64,000 nt of DNA, from positions 17,080,427 through 17,144,426 of the forward strand of contig CM036767.1 of the NCBI GenBank assembly GCA_020796225.1. The letters are read 5' to 3'. This DNA is from Arion vulgaris. Lineage: Eukaryota; Mollusca; Gastropoda; Stylommatophora; Arionidae. Below, piece by piece: positions 1 through 9,883 of the stretch. The position numbers were made by a program, and so were the translations under genes. The stretch's first letter is position 1; each line of letters opens with the position of its first letter. The notes beneath the pieces are model-generated. The model was not told the DNA's origin, did no database searches, and saw only the letters and a list, made by a program, of their open reading frames with translations.

Positions 1-116
1 CCCGTAAATTCATCATCATCAAATAGCTTGTTCCGAGCAGAACTTTGCCAGCCCAACAGTTCTCCGGAATTTCTCTCTCGTAGGCCAGAGCCCGTAAAAA
101 CGTTTGACAATTTTAA

Positions 117-407
117 CCCTTTCACACCGTAATTTATTTTATATATCATTTATATTGCAACGCAGTGGCGGCTCGTGTTAAGTTTTGTTGGTGGGGCCAG
201 ACATATTTTTGTGGGGAAAATCATGGTAATGGGTTAGGTTATAATTTAAGTCATACACGTTTTACATTATTTTGGTGGGGCTCGCCCACTGGCCCTAATG
301 ACGAGCCGCCACTGTTGCAACGTATACTATATTAGCCAGTGTAACGGCCTTGCGTAATCTTAACAAAATACTGCAAGCCATTAAATGGGCTCAGAGGAGC
401 GAAAAGG
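117..407. mobile_element. Putative piggyBac-like MITE, host of a nested hAT MITE
   Basis: The segment is flanked by TTAA at 113-116 and 408-411. It begins CCCTTTC and ends with GAAAAGG, giving short, imperfect inverted ends of the piggyBac kind (TTAA target, CCC terminus). No transposase is present. Without the inner hAT insertion and its duplicated target it would be about 131 bp. The ends match only over a few bases, so this is a tentative call. Confidence 0.35.
163..314 (+). mobile_element. hAT-like MITE, copy 1 (family with CAGTGGCGGCTCG ends)
   Basis: This 152-bp element begins CAGTGGCGGCTCGT and ends with the reverse complement ACGAGCCGCCACTG. It is flanked by a perfect 8-bp duplication TTGCAACG at 155-162 and 315-322. 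An 8-bp target duplication and CAGTGGCG-type ends are typical of hAT (Tip100-like) elements. It is non-autonomous, with no coding capacity. Four more copies of the family lie in this window. Confidence 0.85.
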
Positions 408-479
408 TTAAATTGACAAAAGCAAACCGGAAATCTACTGTCTATACAAAAAGATAATTAATATCAATTTAAGATAAAT

Positions 480-689
480 TTTTTTGTTTTGTTTTCTGAT
501 CCAGAAGCACTTGAGCTTTTAGCTCTTCGGCTCGGTGCCATGGACATCGTAAACCCTTCGGTTCGGTGCCAGGTACACTATAAATCTGGGGAATCTGTGG
601 CTTTTTCTGCCATCCTGCGGAATTGAACCGCACACACAGAGATAGTCACCCGTAGTCCAACGCGCTACGAACACGCTGGGCAGACGGGC
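480..689 (-). mobile_element. tRNA-derived SINE, family A
   Basis: Read on the minus strand, this copy has a tRNA-like head with an A box (GTAGCGCGTTGGACTA) and a B box (GGTTCAATTCC). A body follows with two diverged 30-bp repeats (ACCGAACCGAAGGGTTACG type), then an A-rich tail. It is flanked by a 13-bp duplication ATTTAAGATAAAT at 467-479 and 690-702, the mark of LINE-mediated insertion. The intact ends make it a useful reference copy. Confidence 0.85.
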
Positions 690-834
690 ATTTAAGATAA
701 ATAATTACATACAATTTTTCACAATTCTCAGAAATACAACGGGGCCAGTGAGAGTGTTTACGGAGTTGGTGCACTACCGCCGGGATATCTTGTGTAATAA
801 ATCGATCGTACACAGTCAATAAATCAAATCAATC

Positions 835-1025
835 AATATATACCTGTCTTTATACATAGATACACAAAGGCATACATACATACATATATACATACAGACA
901 TACATACATACAGACATACATAAATGCATACACGTATACATACATAAATACAGACACGTATGCATACATAAATACAGACACATGTATACATACATAAACA
1001 CATCGCATATATACATAAATACAGA
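835..1025. repeat. CATA/CAGA tetranucleotide microsatellite
   Basis: This is an impure run of CATA and CAGA words with occasional TAAATA. It produces long but meaningless open frames on the minus strand. Confidence 0.85.
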
Positions 1026-1034
1026 AACGAATCT

Positions 1035-1292
1035 GTCTCCCGAGTTGTGACCGGGTCCCAAATTTGGGAAGTAAAGAATAGAACCACTGTTACCTGCCAT
1101 GCATGTCGTAAGAGGCGACTAATCAGGTTTGGCTGAAATCTGATGCAGGTGTCCTAAACGTATAGAAGTCTATGCGTTTAGGGGCCTACAAACCAATGTG
1201 CAACGTATACACGTTCTTGGCAAAGATCAAACATATCACAAAGAGTGATTATAATTTTTCGTAAAGAACGAACGCAAAGAAGAAGAAGGAGA
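1035..1292 (+). mobile_element. SINE family E2, (GAA)n-tailed
   Basis: This copy shares a conserved body with those at 30911-31155 and 47140-47395: ACCTGCCATGCATGTCGTAAGAG, a CCTAAACGT segment, GCAACGTATACACGTTC and CACAAAGAGTGATTA. It ends in a GAAGAAGAAG tail. No target duplication was identified. Confidence 0.6.
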
Positions 1293-1376
1293 CAGACCCG
1301 AATCTATATATAAACACATAAACACATACACGCATATAAACATAGATACAAACAAGAATCTATACATAAGTACATA

Positions 1377-1538
1377 CATTGGCGGCTCGTAATTAAGGGC
1401 CACTGGGGCGGCCCACCAAAATAATCTATAACGTGTATTTATTATTTTATAAATTAAAACATAACAACCCCAAACCATGAATTTTTCCGAAAATTTGTGT
1501 CTGACCCCACTAACAAAAATGATCACGAGCCGCCACTG
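1377..1538 (-). mobile_element. hAT-like MITE, copy 2
   Basis: This 162-bp copy has the same ends as copy 1, with one change at the left end (CATTGGCGG for CAGTGGCGG), and lies in the opposite orientation. The 8-bp target duplication AGTACATA is at 1369-1376 and 1539-1546. Confidence 0.85.
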
Positions 1539-1597
1539 AGTACATACATAAGCTAAGGAGTTTGTGACGAATCTATACATCAGTACATACATAAGCT

Positions 1598-1690
1598 AAG
1601 GACATTGTGCACTGCCGCTGAGATCTTGCTGTGTAAGAAAGAGATTGAAGCACACATGGTTACTCACCGAAGTGCAATGATGACGGTCTA
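1598..1690 (+). mobile_element. SINE family D, 3' fragment
   Basis: The segment runs from the GTGCACTGC box through GAGATCTTGCTGTGTAAGAAAGAGAT to GGTTACTCACCGAAGTGCAATGATGA. It matches the 3' end of the longer copy at 18370-18812 but lacks the tRNA-like head. Confidence 0.6.
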
Positions 1691-1699
1691 TAAATTATT

Positions 1700-2285
1700 C
1701 CCTTCAAAACATAACAACATCACTCATGTATACATATTTCAATACCTACATTAAAGAGCAGTTGGACGTAACTTTCCAGGAGAAATAATTTCAGTTACCA
1801 GATTGCAAACATATTGAAGTCCTTAAGAATAGTCTCCCATCTCATTGAGAAATGCATAGAAAACAAGAAATGTCCACAAAGAAAGCAATCATAAATCATA
1901 TTTCTAAACTGCAGAAATGAAAAATCTATATATATTATTTTCAAACAACTTGACGAAGTCTGCATTGATTCGTCATTTCTCCGAAGGAAATCAGACAAGA
2001 CTGAATCAATGACTGACGCCTCCACTTCCTGCGCCTGACTCACTCTATCACAGTTCCAATCAATCTGGTAATGCAGGGGGATTTCTGTGAACATCCTACA
2101 CAGAAGTGGGTGCCAGAGGCAGACCCTATGGGGCCCATTTATATTTACTTCTTAATCAACTTTTAACATTTTTCACATCTTTTTTTTTGGTTGTTACATC
2201 ACATAGTTTCCCCCCCCCCATATTTTCTTGTAATGTGTAATGTAAACATGTAACAAGTTCCACTACCTTCCATTAAATCAATAAA
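1700..2285. other. Unrecognised stretch
   Basis: No repeat family or conserved protein was recognised. A 99-codon minus-strand open frame (1795-2094) has a plausible-looking N-terminal half but no recognisable domain. A short poly-C run occurs at about 2212-2219. It could be unique DNA or an old repeat. Confidence 0.4.
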
Positions 2286-2289
2286 TCTA

Positions 2290-2520
2290 TCCCAAGAAGA
2301 AGGATTGAGAAATATCATCATCATCAGATTCCGTGTCGGCTGGCGTAGGCAAATATAATAATATTAATAATTTCTCTCGTACCGTTCTACGTTCAGTTAT
2401 ACGATATACCGTTATTACCTGCAAGCAATTTCTCATTATCGCTATATCCTGGGTAACTCGCTCGTTCTCCTCCATGTAACTGAGAACGATATTTCTTGCT
2501 TCTCTAAGCTAAGCTCGCTT
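2290..2520 (-). pseudogene. Non-LTR retroelement 3' tail (minus)
   Basis: The reverse strand encodes remnants of the same C-terminal tail seen at 7180-7365 and 10609-10818 (EEIERVAQDRAVWRN type), followed by the conserved 3' untranslated words around GTATAACGGTACGAGAG. It is broken by stops and is not functional. Confidence 0.65.
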
Positions 2521-3500
2521 GAGTAGGCAAGTATGGATCTCCACAAATCTCTGTCCCTGGTGTTGCTATCATCTCAGATGCTAAATTCCGTGCCATCAAA
2601 TCAGGCTGTCAAAAATGTTCTCTCTCTGTCTTTCTCTGTGTCGTCTCCCTTCAATTTTACCGGTTGTCACAATGTGTTCTAAGTCTCCCTTCTCATTATA
2701 TGTCCGAAAATAATTACGATTGTCTCTTTCTTATATTAATAACAAGCTTTCTCTGTGTCTTGGCATCATTTAATACCTCCACATTCATCATATTACCAGT
2801 CCATGGGATTCTCATCATTCGTCTGTAAAACCACATCTCCTGGGCCTCCAGAAATGTTTCTATCTCTTTGTTTACTGTCCATGACTCGCTTCCATATGTC
2901 ATTATTGAATCTATGTAGCAATGAATAACTCTCATTCTGACCTCAATTGACAGTGACTTTCTGCATATAATGCATCTCATGTTCTGGAACGCTGCTTTGA
3001 CCTGTTGTAGGAGGGGGCTGTTACCCTCCTCACGTACAAATATAGTGATGGTGATTGTTGTAGAGTGTAGGGCTGATGTTGTTTGCCACACAGTAGAGTG
3101 TAGGGCTGATGTTGTTTGCCACACACACACTACAAATAAGGAGACGTTCTCATATGTTTGATACTTTCTTTATTGATGGTTACTACATTCAGACGAAACA
3201 CGTCCTCCCATCTCAAAGGTTCATTGTCGAATTTTGTTTGTTTACTCTCTAGCAACCGTTACTAAATCGTCACTATTTGACTACACAAAAACGTCATGTC
3301 TCGTAGTTATGTGTTGCATTCTTCTTAGAGAGTGCAACACATAGTCTCAACTATTAAATATCTAACTATACTAAACTACACTAGCTGTCTGCAACTGTCC
3401 GTTCCTGAGCTGCCACCTGGGGAACTATGACAGACCTGCCATTTTCTGTGATTTTGTCCAGAAATATACAAGAAGAAAGAAAAAGAAGATAACGTAGGAA
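2520..3500 (-). pseudogene. Non-LTR reverse transcriptase C-terminal fragment, split by a solo LTR
   Basis: The minus-strand frame at about 2714-2998 encodes the thumb/connector region common to RTE-like elements: a segment reading VRMRVIHCYIDSIMTYG, then an ESW motif, then MWFYRRMMRIPWTGN. The same family continues on the other side of the LTR, where words for KITENGR appear near 3437-3460. Sequence below 2700 is degenerate tail. The catalytic motifs lie outside the fragment. It is a dead insertion that served as the target for the LTR element. Confidence 0.7.
3003..3432 (-). mobile_element. Solo LTR of an LTR retrotransposon
   Basis: This 430-bp segment reads TGTCATAG...CCTACAACA on the minus strand, so it has TG...CA ends. 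It is flanked by a perfect 4-bp duplication GACC (2999-3002 and 3433-3436) inside a non-LTR reverse-transcriptase fragment. It contains an AATAAAG polyadenylation-like word and an internal direct duplication of about 43 bp around 3058-3125. No retroviral-type coding region adjoins it, which fits LTR-LTR recombination. A related LTR starts at 63440. Confidence 0.75.
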
Positions 3501-3735
3501 AAAACGCAATCATTATTTGACATATCTGAAACTGTACGTGGAAATTAGATTCTTCGATCCGGTAGGAAGTTTTCAACTTTTTGTGTCTTCCTCCCCTACG
3601 GTGTGATTGATTTTGTAATAAATACACTCGTTCCTATATAACCACATACTACATGTGATGGTGTGTATATTTATTGAATACTGCCACGAGCTTCACATAC
3701 ACTTTGATTCACCATCAGGACAGTATACTTGAAAA
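3500..3735. other. Unrecognised stretch before the satellite
   Basis: This is AT-rich sequence without a recognised repeat or conserved coding segment. Confidence 0.4.
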
Positions 3736-6330
3736 ATGTTTCATTGTTCATGAAAACAGAGGAAATTATACAATATGTTAATGAAAACAGAGAAAACAAT
3801 ACAATATGTTAATGAAAACAGATGAAACAATACAATATGTTAATGAAAACAGATGAAACAATACAATATGTTAATGAAAACAGAGGAAACAATACAATAT
3901 GTTAATGAAAACAGATGAAACAATACAATATGTTAATGAAAACAGATGAAACAATACAATATGTTAATGAAAACAGATGAAACAATACAATATGTTAATG
4001 AAAACAGATGAAACAATACAATATGTTAATGAAAACAGATGAAACAATACAATATGTTAATGAAAACAGATGGAAACAATACAATATGTTAATGAAAACA
4101 GATGGAAACAATACAATATGTTAATGAAAACAGATGAAACAATACAATATGTTAATGAAAACAGATGAAACAATACAATATGTTAATGAAAACAGATGAA
4201 ACAATACAATATGTTAATGAAAACAGATGAAACAATACAATATGTTAATGAAAACAGATGGAAACAATACAATATGTTAATGAAAACAGATGGAAACAAT
4301 ACAATATGTTAATGAAAACAGATGAAACAATACAATATGTTAATTAAAACAGATGAAACAATACAATATGTTAATGAAAACAGATGAAACAATACAATAT
4401 GTTAATGAAAACGGAGAAAACTATACAATATGTTAATGAAAACAGATGAAACAATACAATATGTTAATGAAAACAGATGAAACAATACAATATGTTAATG
4501 AAAACAGATGAAACAATACAATATGTTAATGAAAACAGAGGAAATTATACAATATGTTAATGAAAACAGATGAAACAATACAATATGTTAATGAAAACAG
4601 ATGAAACAATACAATATGTTAATGAAAACAGATGAAACAATACAATATGTTAATGAAAACAGATGAAACAATACAATATGTTAATGAAAACAGAGAAAAC
4701 TATACAATATGTTAATGAAAACAGATGAAACAATACAATATGTTAATGAAAACAGATGAAACAATACAATATGTTAATGAAAACAGAGAAAACTATACAA
4801 TATGTTAATGAAAACAGATGAAACAATACAATATGTTAATGAAAACAGATGAAACAATACAATATGTTAATGAAAACAGATGAAACAATACAATATGTTA
4901 ATGAAAACAGATGAAACAATACAATATGTTAATGAAAACAGATGAAACAATACAATATGTTAATGAAAACAGATGAAACAATACAATATGTTAATGAAAA
5001 CAGAGGAAATTATACAATATGTTAATGAAAACAGATGAAACAATACAATATGTTAATGAAAACAGATGAAACAATACAATATGTTAATGAAAACAGATGA
5101 AACAATACAATATGTTAATGAAAACAGATGAAACAATACAATATGTTAATGAAAACAGAGAAAACTATACAATATGTTAATGAAAACAGATGAAACAATA
5201 CAATATGTTAATGAAAACAGATGAAACAATACAATATGATTAATGAAAACAGATGAAACAATACAATATGTTAATGAAAACAGATGAAACAATACAATAT
5301 GTTAATGAAAACAGATGAAACAATACAATATGTTAATGAAAACAGATGAAACAATACAATATGTTAATGAAACAGAAATTATACAATATGTTAATGAAAA
5401 CAGATGAAACATACAATATGTTAATGAAAACAGATGAAACAATACAATATGTTAATGAAAACAGATGAAACAATACAATATGTTAATGAAAACAGATGAA
5501 ACAATACAAAATGTTAATGAAAACAGATGAAACAATACAATATGTTAATGAAAACAGATGAAACAATACAATATGATCATGAAAACAGATGAAACAATAC
5601 AAAATGTTAATGAAAACAGATGAACCAATACAATATGATTGTGAAAACAGATGAAACAATACAATATGTTAATGAAAACAGATGAAACAATACAATATGT
5701 TAATGAAAACAGATGAAACAATACAAAATGTTAATGAAAACAGATGAAACAATACAATATGTTAATGAAAACAGATGAAACAATACAATATGTTAATGAA
5801 AACAGAGAAAACTATACAATATGTTAATGAAAACAGATGAAACAATACAATATGTTAATGAAAACAGAGAAAACTATACAATATGTTAATGAAAATAGAT
5901 GAAACAATCAATATGATTAAGTGAAACAGGAAACTATACAATATTTAATGAAAACAGATGAAACATACAATATGTTAATGAAAACAGATGAAACAATACA
6001 ATATGTTAATGAAAACAGATGGAAACAATACAATATGTTAATGAAAACAGATGAAACAATACAATATGTTAATGAAAACAGATGAAACAATCAATATGTT
6101 AGTAAAACAGATGAAACAATACAAAATGTTAATGAACAGATGAAACAATACAATATGTTAGATGAAAACAGATGGAAACAATACAATATGTTAATGAAAA
6201 CAGATGGAAACAATACAATATGTTAATGAAAACAGATGGAAACAATACAATATGTTAATGAAAACAGATGAAACAAACAATATGATCATGAAAACAGACA
6301 AAAGAATACAATAGGATAAGAATCAGAAAC
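3736..6330. repeat. 31-bp satellite array, about 83 units
   Basis: The unit is ATGTTAATGAAAACAGATGA followed by AACAATACAAT, repeated at a strict 31-bp period from about 3736. Common variants are CAGAGGAAA, CAGAGAAAACTA and a one-base-longer CAGATGGAAA form. These recur in blocks, which points to segmental expansion within the array. Decay and indels increase after about 5380. It has no long open frame. Confidence 0.95.
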
Positions 6331-6359
6331 TATATAGTAACAATTACAATGAATACAAA

Positions 6360-6555
6360 TTTCCCGTAGCCTTTTCAAACCGTTGGATATGAAGTGCCCG
6401 TCACTTCATACTTCTAGGCTTTAGTGTTCAGGAGGTAGGAGAGTCAATTCCATTCATCACATATGGAAGGTCGAATTTAGGATTGAACCCATAATCCTTC
6501 TGAGTCCGAGTCGAAGGAAAACGATTACGCATTACGCTAACCCGTCGCGGTGTAA
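6360..6555 (-). mobile_element. tRNA-derived SINE, family G
   Basis: On the minus strand there is a tRNA-like head (TTAGCGTAATGCGTAATCG as A box region, GGGTTCAATCC as B box). A body follows containing AATTGACTCTCCTACC, with an end near GGGAAATTTG. Related copies are at 32660-32885, 52815-52965 and 58120-58270. Confidence 0.65.
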
Positions 6556-6567
6556 AACTTATACATA

Positions 6568-6790
6568 TAACATACATGAGAGCAGCTATAGTGTAGTGAT
6601 TAGTGTACTTGCTTCCTAAGCGAATGACTTCAGGTTCAATTTACACAGAAGAGGAAGGATTTTATTCCGACCGGAACCCCTCTCAAGTCGACCCAGCCTC
6701 AATTGGGAACCAGAGACACCTTTTGAAGTTTATGTGACTAGTAAGATGTTTAACATATCACACATCGTTTTACGTTGATCTAAAAAAAAC
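6568..6790 (+). mobile_element. tRNA-derived SINE related to family B
   Basis: The head reads CTATAGTGTAGTGATTAGTG (A box) and CAGGTTCAATTT (B box). The body carries the family-B words TTCCGACCG, CTCAAGTCGACCCAGCCTCA and GGGAACCAGA. It is more diverged than the copies at 9586 and 22823. Confidence 0.65.
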
Positions 6791-6827
6791 ATATACCTGA
6801 ATAAGACCGTATCATATCCAATATAAT

Positions 6828-7008
6828 ATGCTAGCGAGAGTTGGAAAATGTTGTATCAATCCTAACATATGCTAGCGAGAGTTGGAAAATGTTGTATCAA
6901 TCCTAACATATGCTAGCGAGAGTTGGAAAATGTTGTATCAATCCTAACATATGCTGCGAGGTTGGAAAATGTTGTATCAATCTAACATATGCTAGAGAGT
7001 TGAAAATG
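6828..7008 (+). repeat. 41-bp tandem repeat derived from a LINE coding segment
   Basis: Four to five units of about 41 bp (ATATGCTAGCGAGAGTTGGA with a following AAATGTTGTATCAATCCTAAC) precede the LINE fragment at 7000. The last units are shortened. The unit contains the same GCGAGAGTTGGAAAATG words found (inverted) next to LINE tail 45620-46065, so the array grew from the LINE itself. Confidence 0.8.
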
Positions 7009-7395
7009 ACTAAAGATATAGAAAACAAGTTGAATTCATTTGAAAATAGATGTCTGCGAAAAATAAAGAATATAAAATGGAATGAATTCAGGAGAAGTGA
7101 TGAAATCAGAGATATGTCTGATCAACCACTAGTGACAACTGTTATAAGAAGAGAAGATGGAGATATGTTGGGCACACCTTGAGGAGAAATGATCAACGAA
7201 TATCAAAGCAGGCATTGAAGTGGGATGCAAAGGGTTCAAAAAAGAGAGGTCGACCTAAGGAGACCATGAAACGAACTTTGCTGAGAGAGGCAGGAAATAT
7301 CGGTCTCAGTTCCATGGAGGAGATTGAGCGAGTTGCCCAGGATAGAGCGGTATGGAGAAATTAGCGGTATGTAACGTATAACGGTACGAGAGGAA
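7000..7395 (+). pseudogene. Non-LTR retroelement ORF C-terminus and 3' end
   Basis: Two overlapping frames encode an RTE-like C-terminal region. The first has ENKLNSFENRCLRKI and QPLVTTVIR. The second, from 7179, has RRNDQRISKQALKWDAKG, KRGRPKETMKRTL and EEIERVAQDRAVWRN. A frameshift near 7165-7180 breaks it. It ends at the family's 3' words ACGGTACGAGAGGAATT followed by (ATT)n. It is 5'-truncated and inactive. Confidence 0.8.
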
Positions 7396-7417
7396 TTATT
7401 ATTATTATTATTATATC

Positions 7418-7577
7418 CAGTGGCGGCTCTTGATCATTTTTGTTGGTGGGCCAGAAATTTTTTCCAGATAAATCATGGTTTTGGGTTGCTATATTTTAAT
7501 TTATAAAATATTAAATACACCTTATACATTATTTTGGTGGGGCCGGCCCCACTGTCCCTAATGACGAGCCGCCTCTG
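7418..7577 (+). mobile_element. hAT-like MITE, copy 3
   Basis: This 160-bp copy has near-perfect family ends, with CCTCTG for CCACTG at the right. It is flanked by the 8-bp duplication ATTATATC at 7410-7417 and 7578-7585. It inserted directly beside the (ATT)n tail of a LINE. Confidence 0.85.
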
Positions 7578-7649
7578 ATTATATCAATATACCTATGGCT
7601 ATGAAAAAAATGATCATAGGATAAAAGAGCAAGGATCTCTGGAAAAATA

Positions 7650-7975
7650 TTAAATACAGCTACTAAAACACCAAATTTACAACAGCATCCTACATGCTGA
7701 ACACGGCTCTTAAAACATCAATTTACAGCATCCTACATGCTGAACACCTTAAAACATCAAATTTACAACAGCATCTTATATGCTGACACGCTCTTAAAAC
7801 ATCAAATTTACAACAGCATCCTACATGCTGAACACGGCTACTAAATCATCAAATTTACAAAGCATCCACATGCTGAACACGGCTACTAAATCATCAAATT
7901 TACAACAGCATCCTACATGCTGACAGCTCTTAAAACATCAAATTTACAACAGCATCCTACATGCTAAATACACTT
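7650..7975. repeat. 47-bp tandem repeat, about 7 units
   Basis: The unit includes TTAAAACATCAAATTTACAA and CAGCATCCTACATGCTGAACAC. Several units carry small deletions. CAGCATCCTACATGCTG is an imperfect palindrome, so single strands could form a hairpin once per unit. Confidence 0.85.
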
Positions 7976-8063
7976 TGGGGTCACTAATAGCGATGTTAAT
8001 AACACTCTAGGGACTACGTTAGTGTCCACGTTCCGTGTAAATTTCGGTATTCTAGATCAGATC

Positions 8064-8320
8064 GGTGGGCGTCTGTAGCTTAAGCGGTAGTAAGCTTGAT
8101 CTCAAGCGTACCTGGTTCAATCTCCACTGCAGGCAGTTTGAAAGCAACTTTGATCGACGTGAATTTTTAACAAAGGATAAAAATAGACCTCACCGTTCAG
8201 AAAGCAATGGCAAACTACTGAACGTATAATTGGTGCATAGAAAATCAACGACTAGTTTACTGTGGCCGATGTGGGAAGTTCTGTAAAGCATATGCCACGA
8301 TTTTCATTTTCAGGTCAGAT
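8064..8320 (+). mobile_element. tRNA-derived SINE, family C
   Basis: The head has an A box (GTAGCTTAAGCGGTAG) and a B box (TGGTTCAATCTC). The central segment reads CACCGTTCAGAAAGCAATGG then CAAACTACTGAACG, and is shared with 12010, 14985 and 45358-45605. This central block resembles the conserved central domains that unify distant SINE families; assigning it to a named domain needs an alignment. The 3' end has GGGAAGTTCTGTAAAGCATATGCCACG. Confidence 0.7.
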
Positions 8321-8329
8321 CGGCCCCAA

Positions 8330-9100
8330 TTTTCTCGGTGTCCGCTCAGTGCGCCGTGGGACCACAGGAGACCACGATCCTTTACTCGATGATCTACATC
8401 ACAAGTACCTCTGAAGTTCAAGTAAGACTCGCATTACTCTGAAGTCTAAGTAAGACTCGCATTAATGACGAGGAAACTTATGATTAGAAAAGCAATTCCT
8501 CACTAAAGAATTCAGACCATGACTACGCTTGAACTCCTAGCAAGCGAACGAACAAAATAATGTCAAAATACGGCTATTAAAATATCAAATTTACAAGATC
8601 ATCATACATTATAATACATCTCAACACTTACTTACCTTCCCAACACCCTCTCAATCACTTAGATCAAAAATGTAAAAAACGGTGTTGACACAACTATTAA
8701 TCCCTGCTATGAAATAACCCTACTCATGGGAAGAACTACTATCGTACTACAACTCTATCGTTTTACTTTTCTGAATGAACGAGGTTCTCAAGAATCAAAC
8801 GAACAAACAATACTATCCTAGTTAACAAAGCCTGTTTCCTGTAAACCAAGCAAATAACAATTTTAAGATCGATTCTCGCAAGACAGTTCGCGCGATGCCT
8901 TAGCATCCACATCGATAAGAAAATTGTAAGGTATTGGAATAGATATAAGGGTGAAAATCGAAGTTTTTTTTTCTCGAACAACTACCTTTTGGATCGCTTT
9001 GTAATTAAGAGTAATAAAAAAAAATTGAACGAGAGTACTAGTGTTGACGTTCCTGTAATTATATTTCACCTTTATTAAGATCTGCTCGTGTTTTAAGGGA
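8330..9100. other. Unrecognised stretch
   Basis: There is a short direct repeat near 8411-8463 (CTCTGAAGT.CAAGTAAGACTCGCATTA). Two overlapping minus-strand frames of 72 and 86 codons have no recognisable domain. Nothing else can be supported. Confidence 0.4.
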
Positions 9101-9103
9101 AAC

Positions 9104-9364
9104 CAGTGGCGGCTCGTGATCATTTTTGTTGGTGGGGCCAGAAATTTTTTCCCGGATAAATCATGGTTTCTGGTTGCTATATTTTAATTTCCGGCGTGAT
9201 GCTGACCACATCACTCATCGTATGCCGACGGTCAATGAAAAATACAGGCCTAACACTGTATTGACCTATATACCACGACGTATGAAAGGGTTCCTTTACT
9301 TTTTATATTTTAATTTATAAAATAATAAATACACGATATACATTATTTTTGGTGGCGCCCACTG
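9104..9364 (+). mobile_element. hAT-like MITE, copy 4, interrupted by a SINE fragment
   Basis: The family ends are present. The 8-bp target duplication is AGGGAAAC at 9096-9103 and AGGGGAAC at 9365-9372, with one mismatch. The element is split at 9190/9304 by a piece of SINE family B. The remaining MITE halves add up to about 148 bp without the duplicated target. Confidence 0.8.
9191..9303 (+). mobile_element. SINE family B 3' end nested in the MITE
   Basis: This segment is nearly identical to the last part of the SINE at 9586-9864 (CCGGCGTGATGCTGACCACA through GTATGAAAGGGTTCCTTTACT). It is bounded by a perfect 13-bp duplication TATATTTTAATTT at 9178-9190 and 9304-9316. It is therefore a 5'-truncated retroposition event, and younger than the MITE. 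Confidence 0.9.
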
Positions 9365-9585
9365 AGGGGAACCATATTGCAGGAGAGTCTTGCTAAGTGG
9401 ATTAGAGTTCGGCTGTCATGCTCAATCCACGGTAAGGCCAAGGGTTTTTCTATCGGGAAAAGAATAATCCTAACCTGAATAGTTTCGCAACGACTGCACT
9501 AGCCAGGCTGTCATTAAATTTCTCAGGCTCTTGTCCTCCCCATGTCCTACACTGACATAAAAAACGGTACTACAGACAGTAACGA

Positions 9586-9864
9586 AGAGCCGCTGTAGCG
9601 TAGTTGTTAGTGAACTCGCTTCGCAAGGCTGGTGGTCTGGGTTCAGCTCCGCAATGCGCGTGGAATTTTTTCCCGACCGCGACGGCTCTCAGGTCGACCC
9701 AGCCTCAACTGGGTACCAGACATGCTCTGGGAAAGTAAAGGCGGCCGGCGTGATGCTGACCACATCACCCATCGTGTGCCGACGGTCAATTAAAATAAAG
9801 GCCTAACACTGTATTGACCTATATACCACGAGGTATGAAAGGGTTCATTTACTTACTTTACAGG
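9586..9864 (+). mobile_element. tRNA-derived SINE, family B (full-length reference copy)
   Basis: The head reads GTAGCGTAGTTGTTAGTG (A box) and GGGTTCAGCTCC (B box). The body has GACGGCTCTCAGGTCGACCC, CAACTGGGTACCAGACATGC, TGATGCTGACCACATCACCC and GTATGAAAGGGTTC. It is flanked by CAGTAACGA-like direct repeats near 9578 and 9866. Other copies are at 9191, 16965 and 22823. Confidence 0.8.
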
Positions 9865-9883
9865 CAGTAACGATAGTAACGGC

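Noticed and set aside
1795..2094. 99-codon minus-strand frame as a host exon
   Set aside because: It has no recognisable domain and no clear splice sites around a conserved segment; left as unrecognised.
3736..6330. CRISPR-like regular array
   Set aside because: There are no unique spacers; the whole period is repeated, and the surroundings are eukaryotic.
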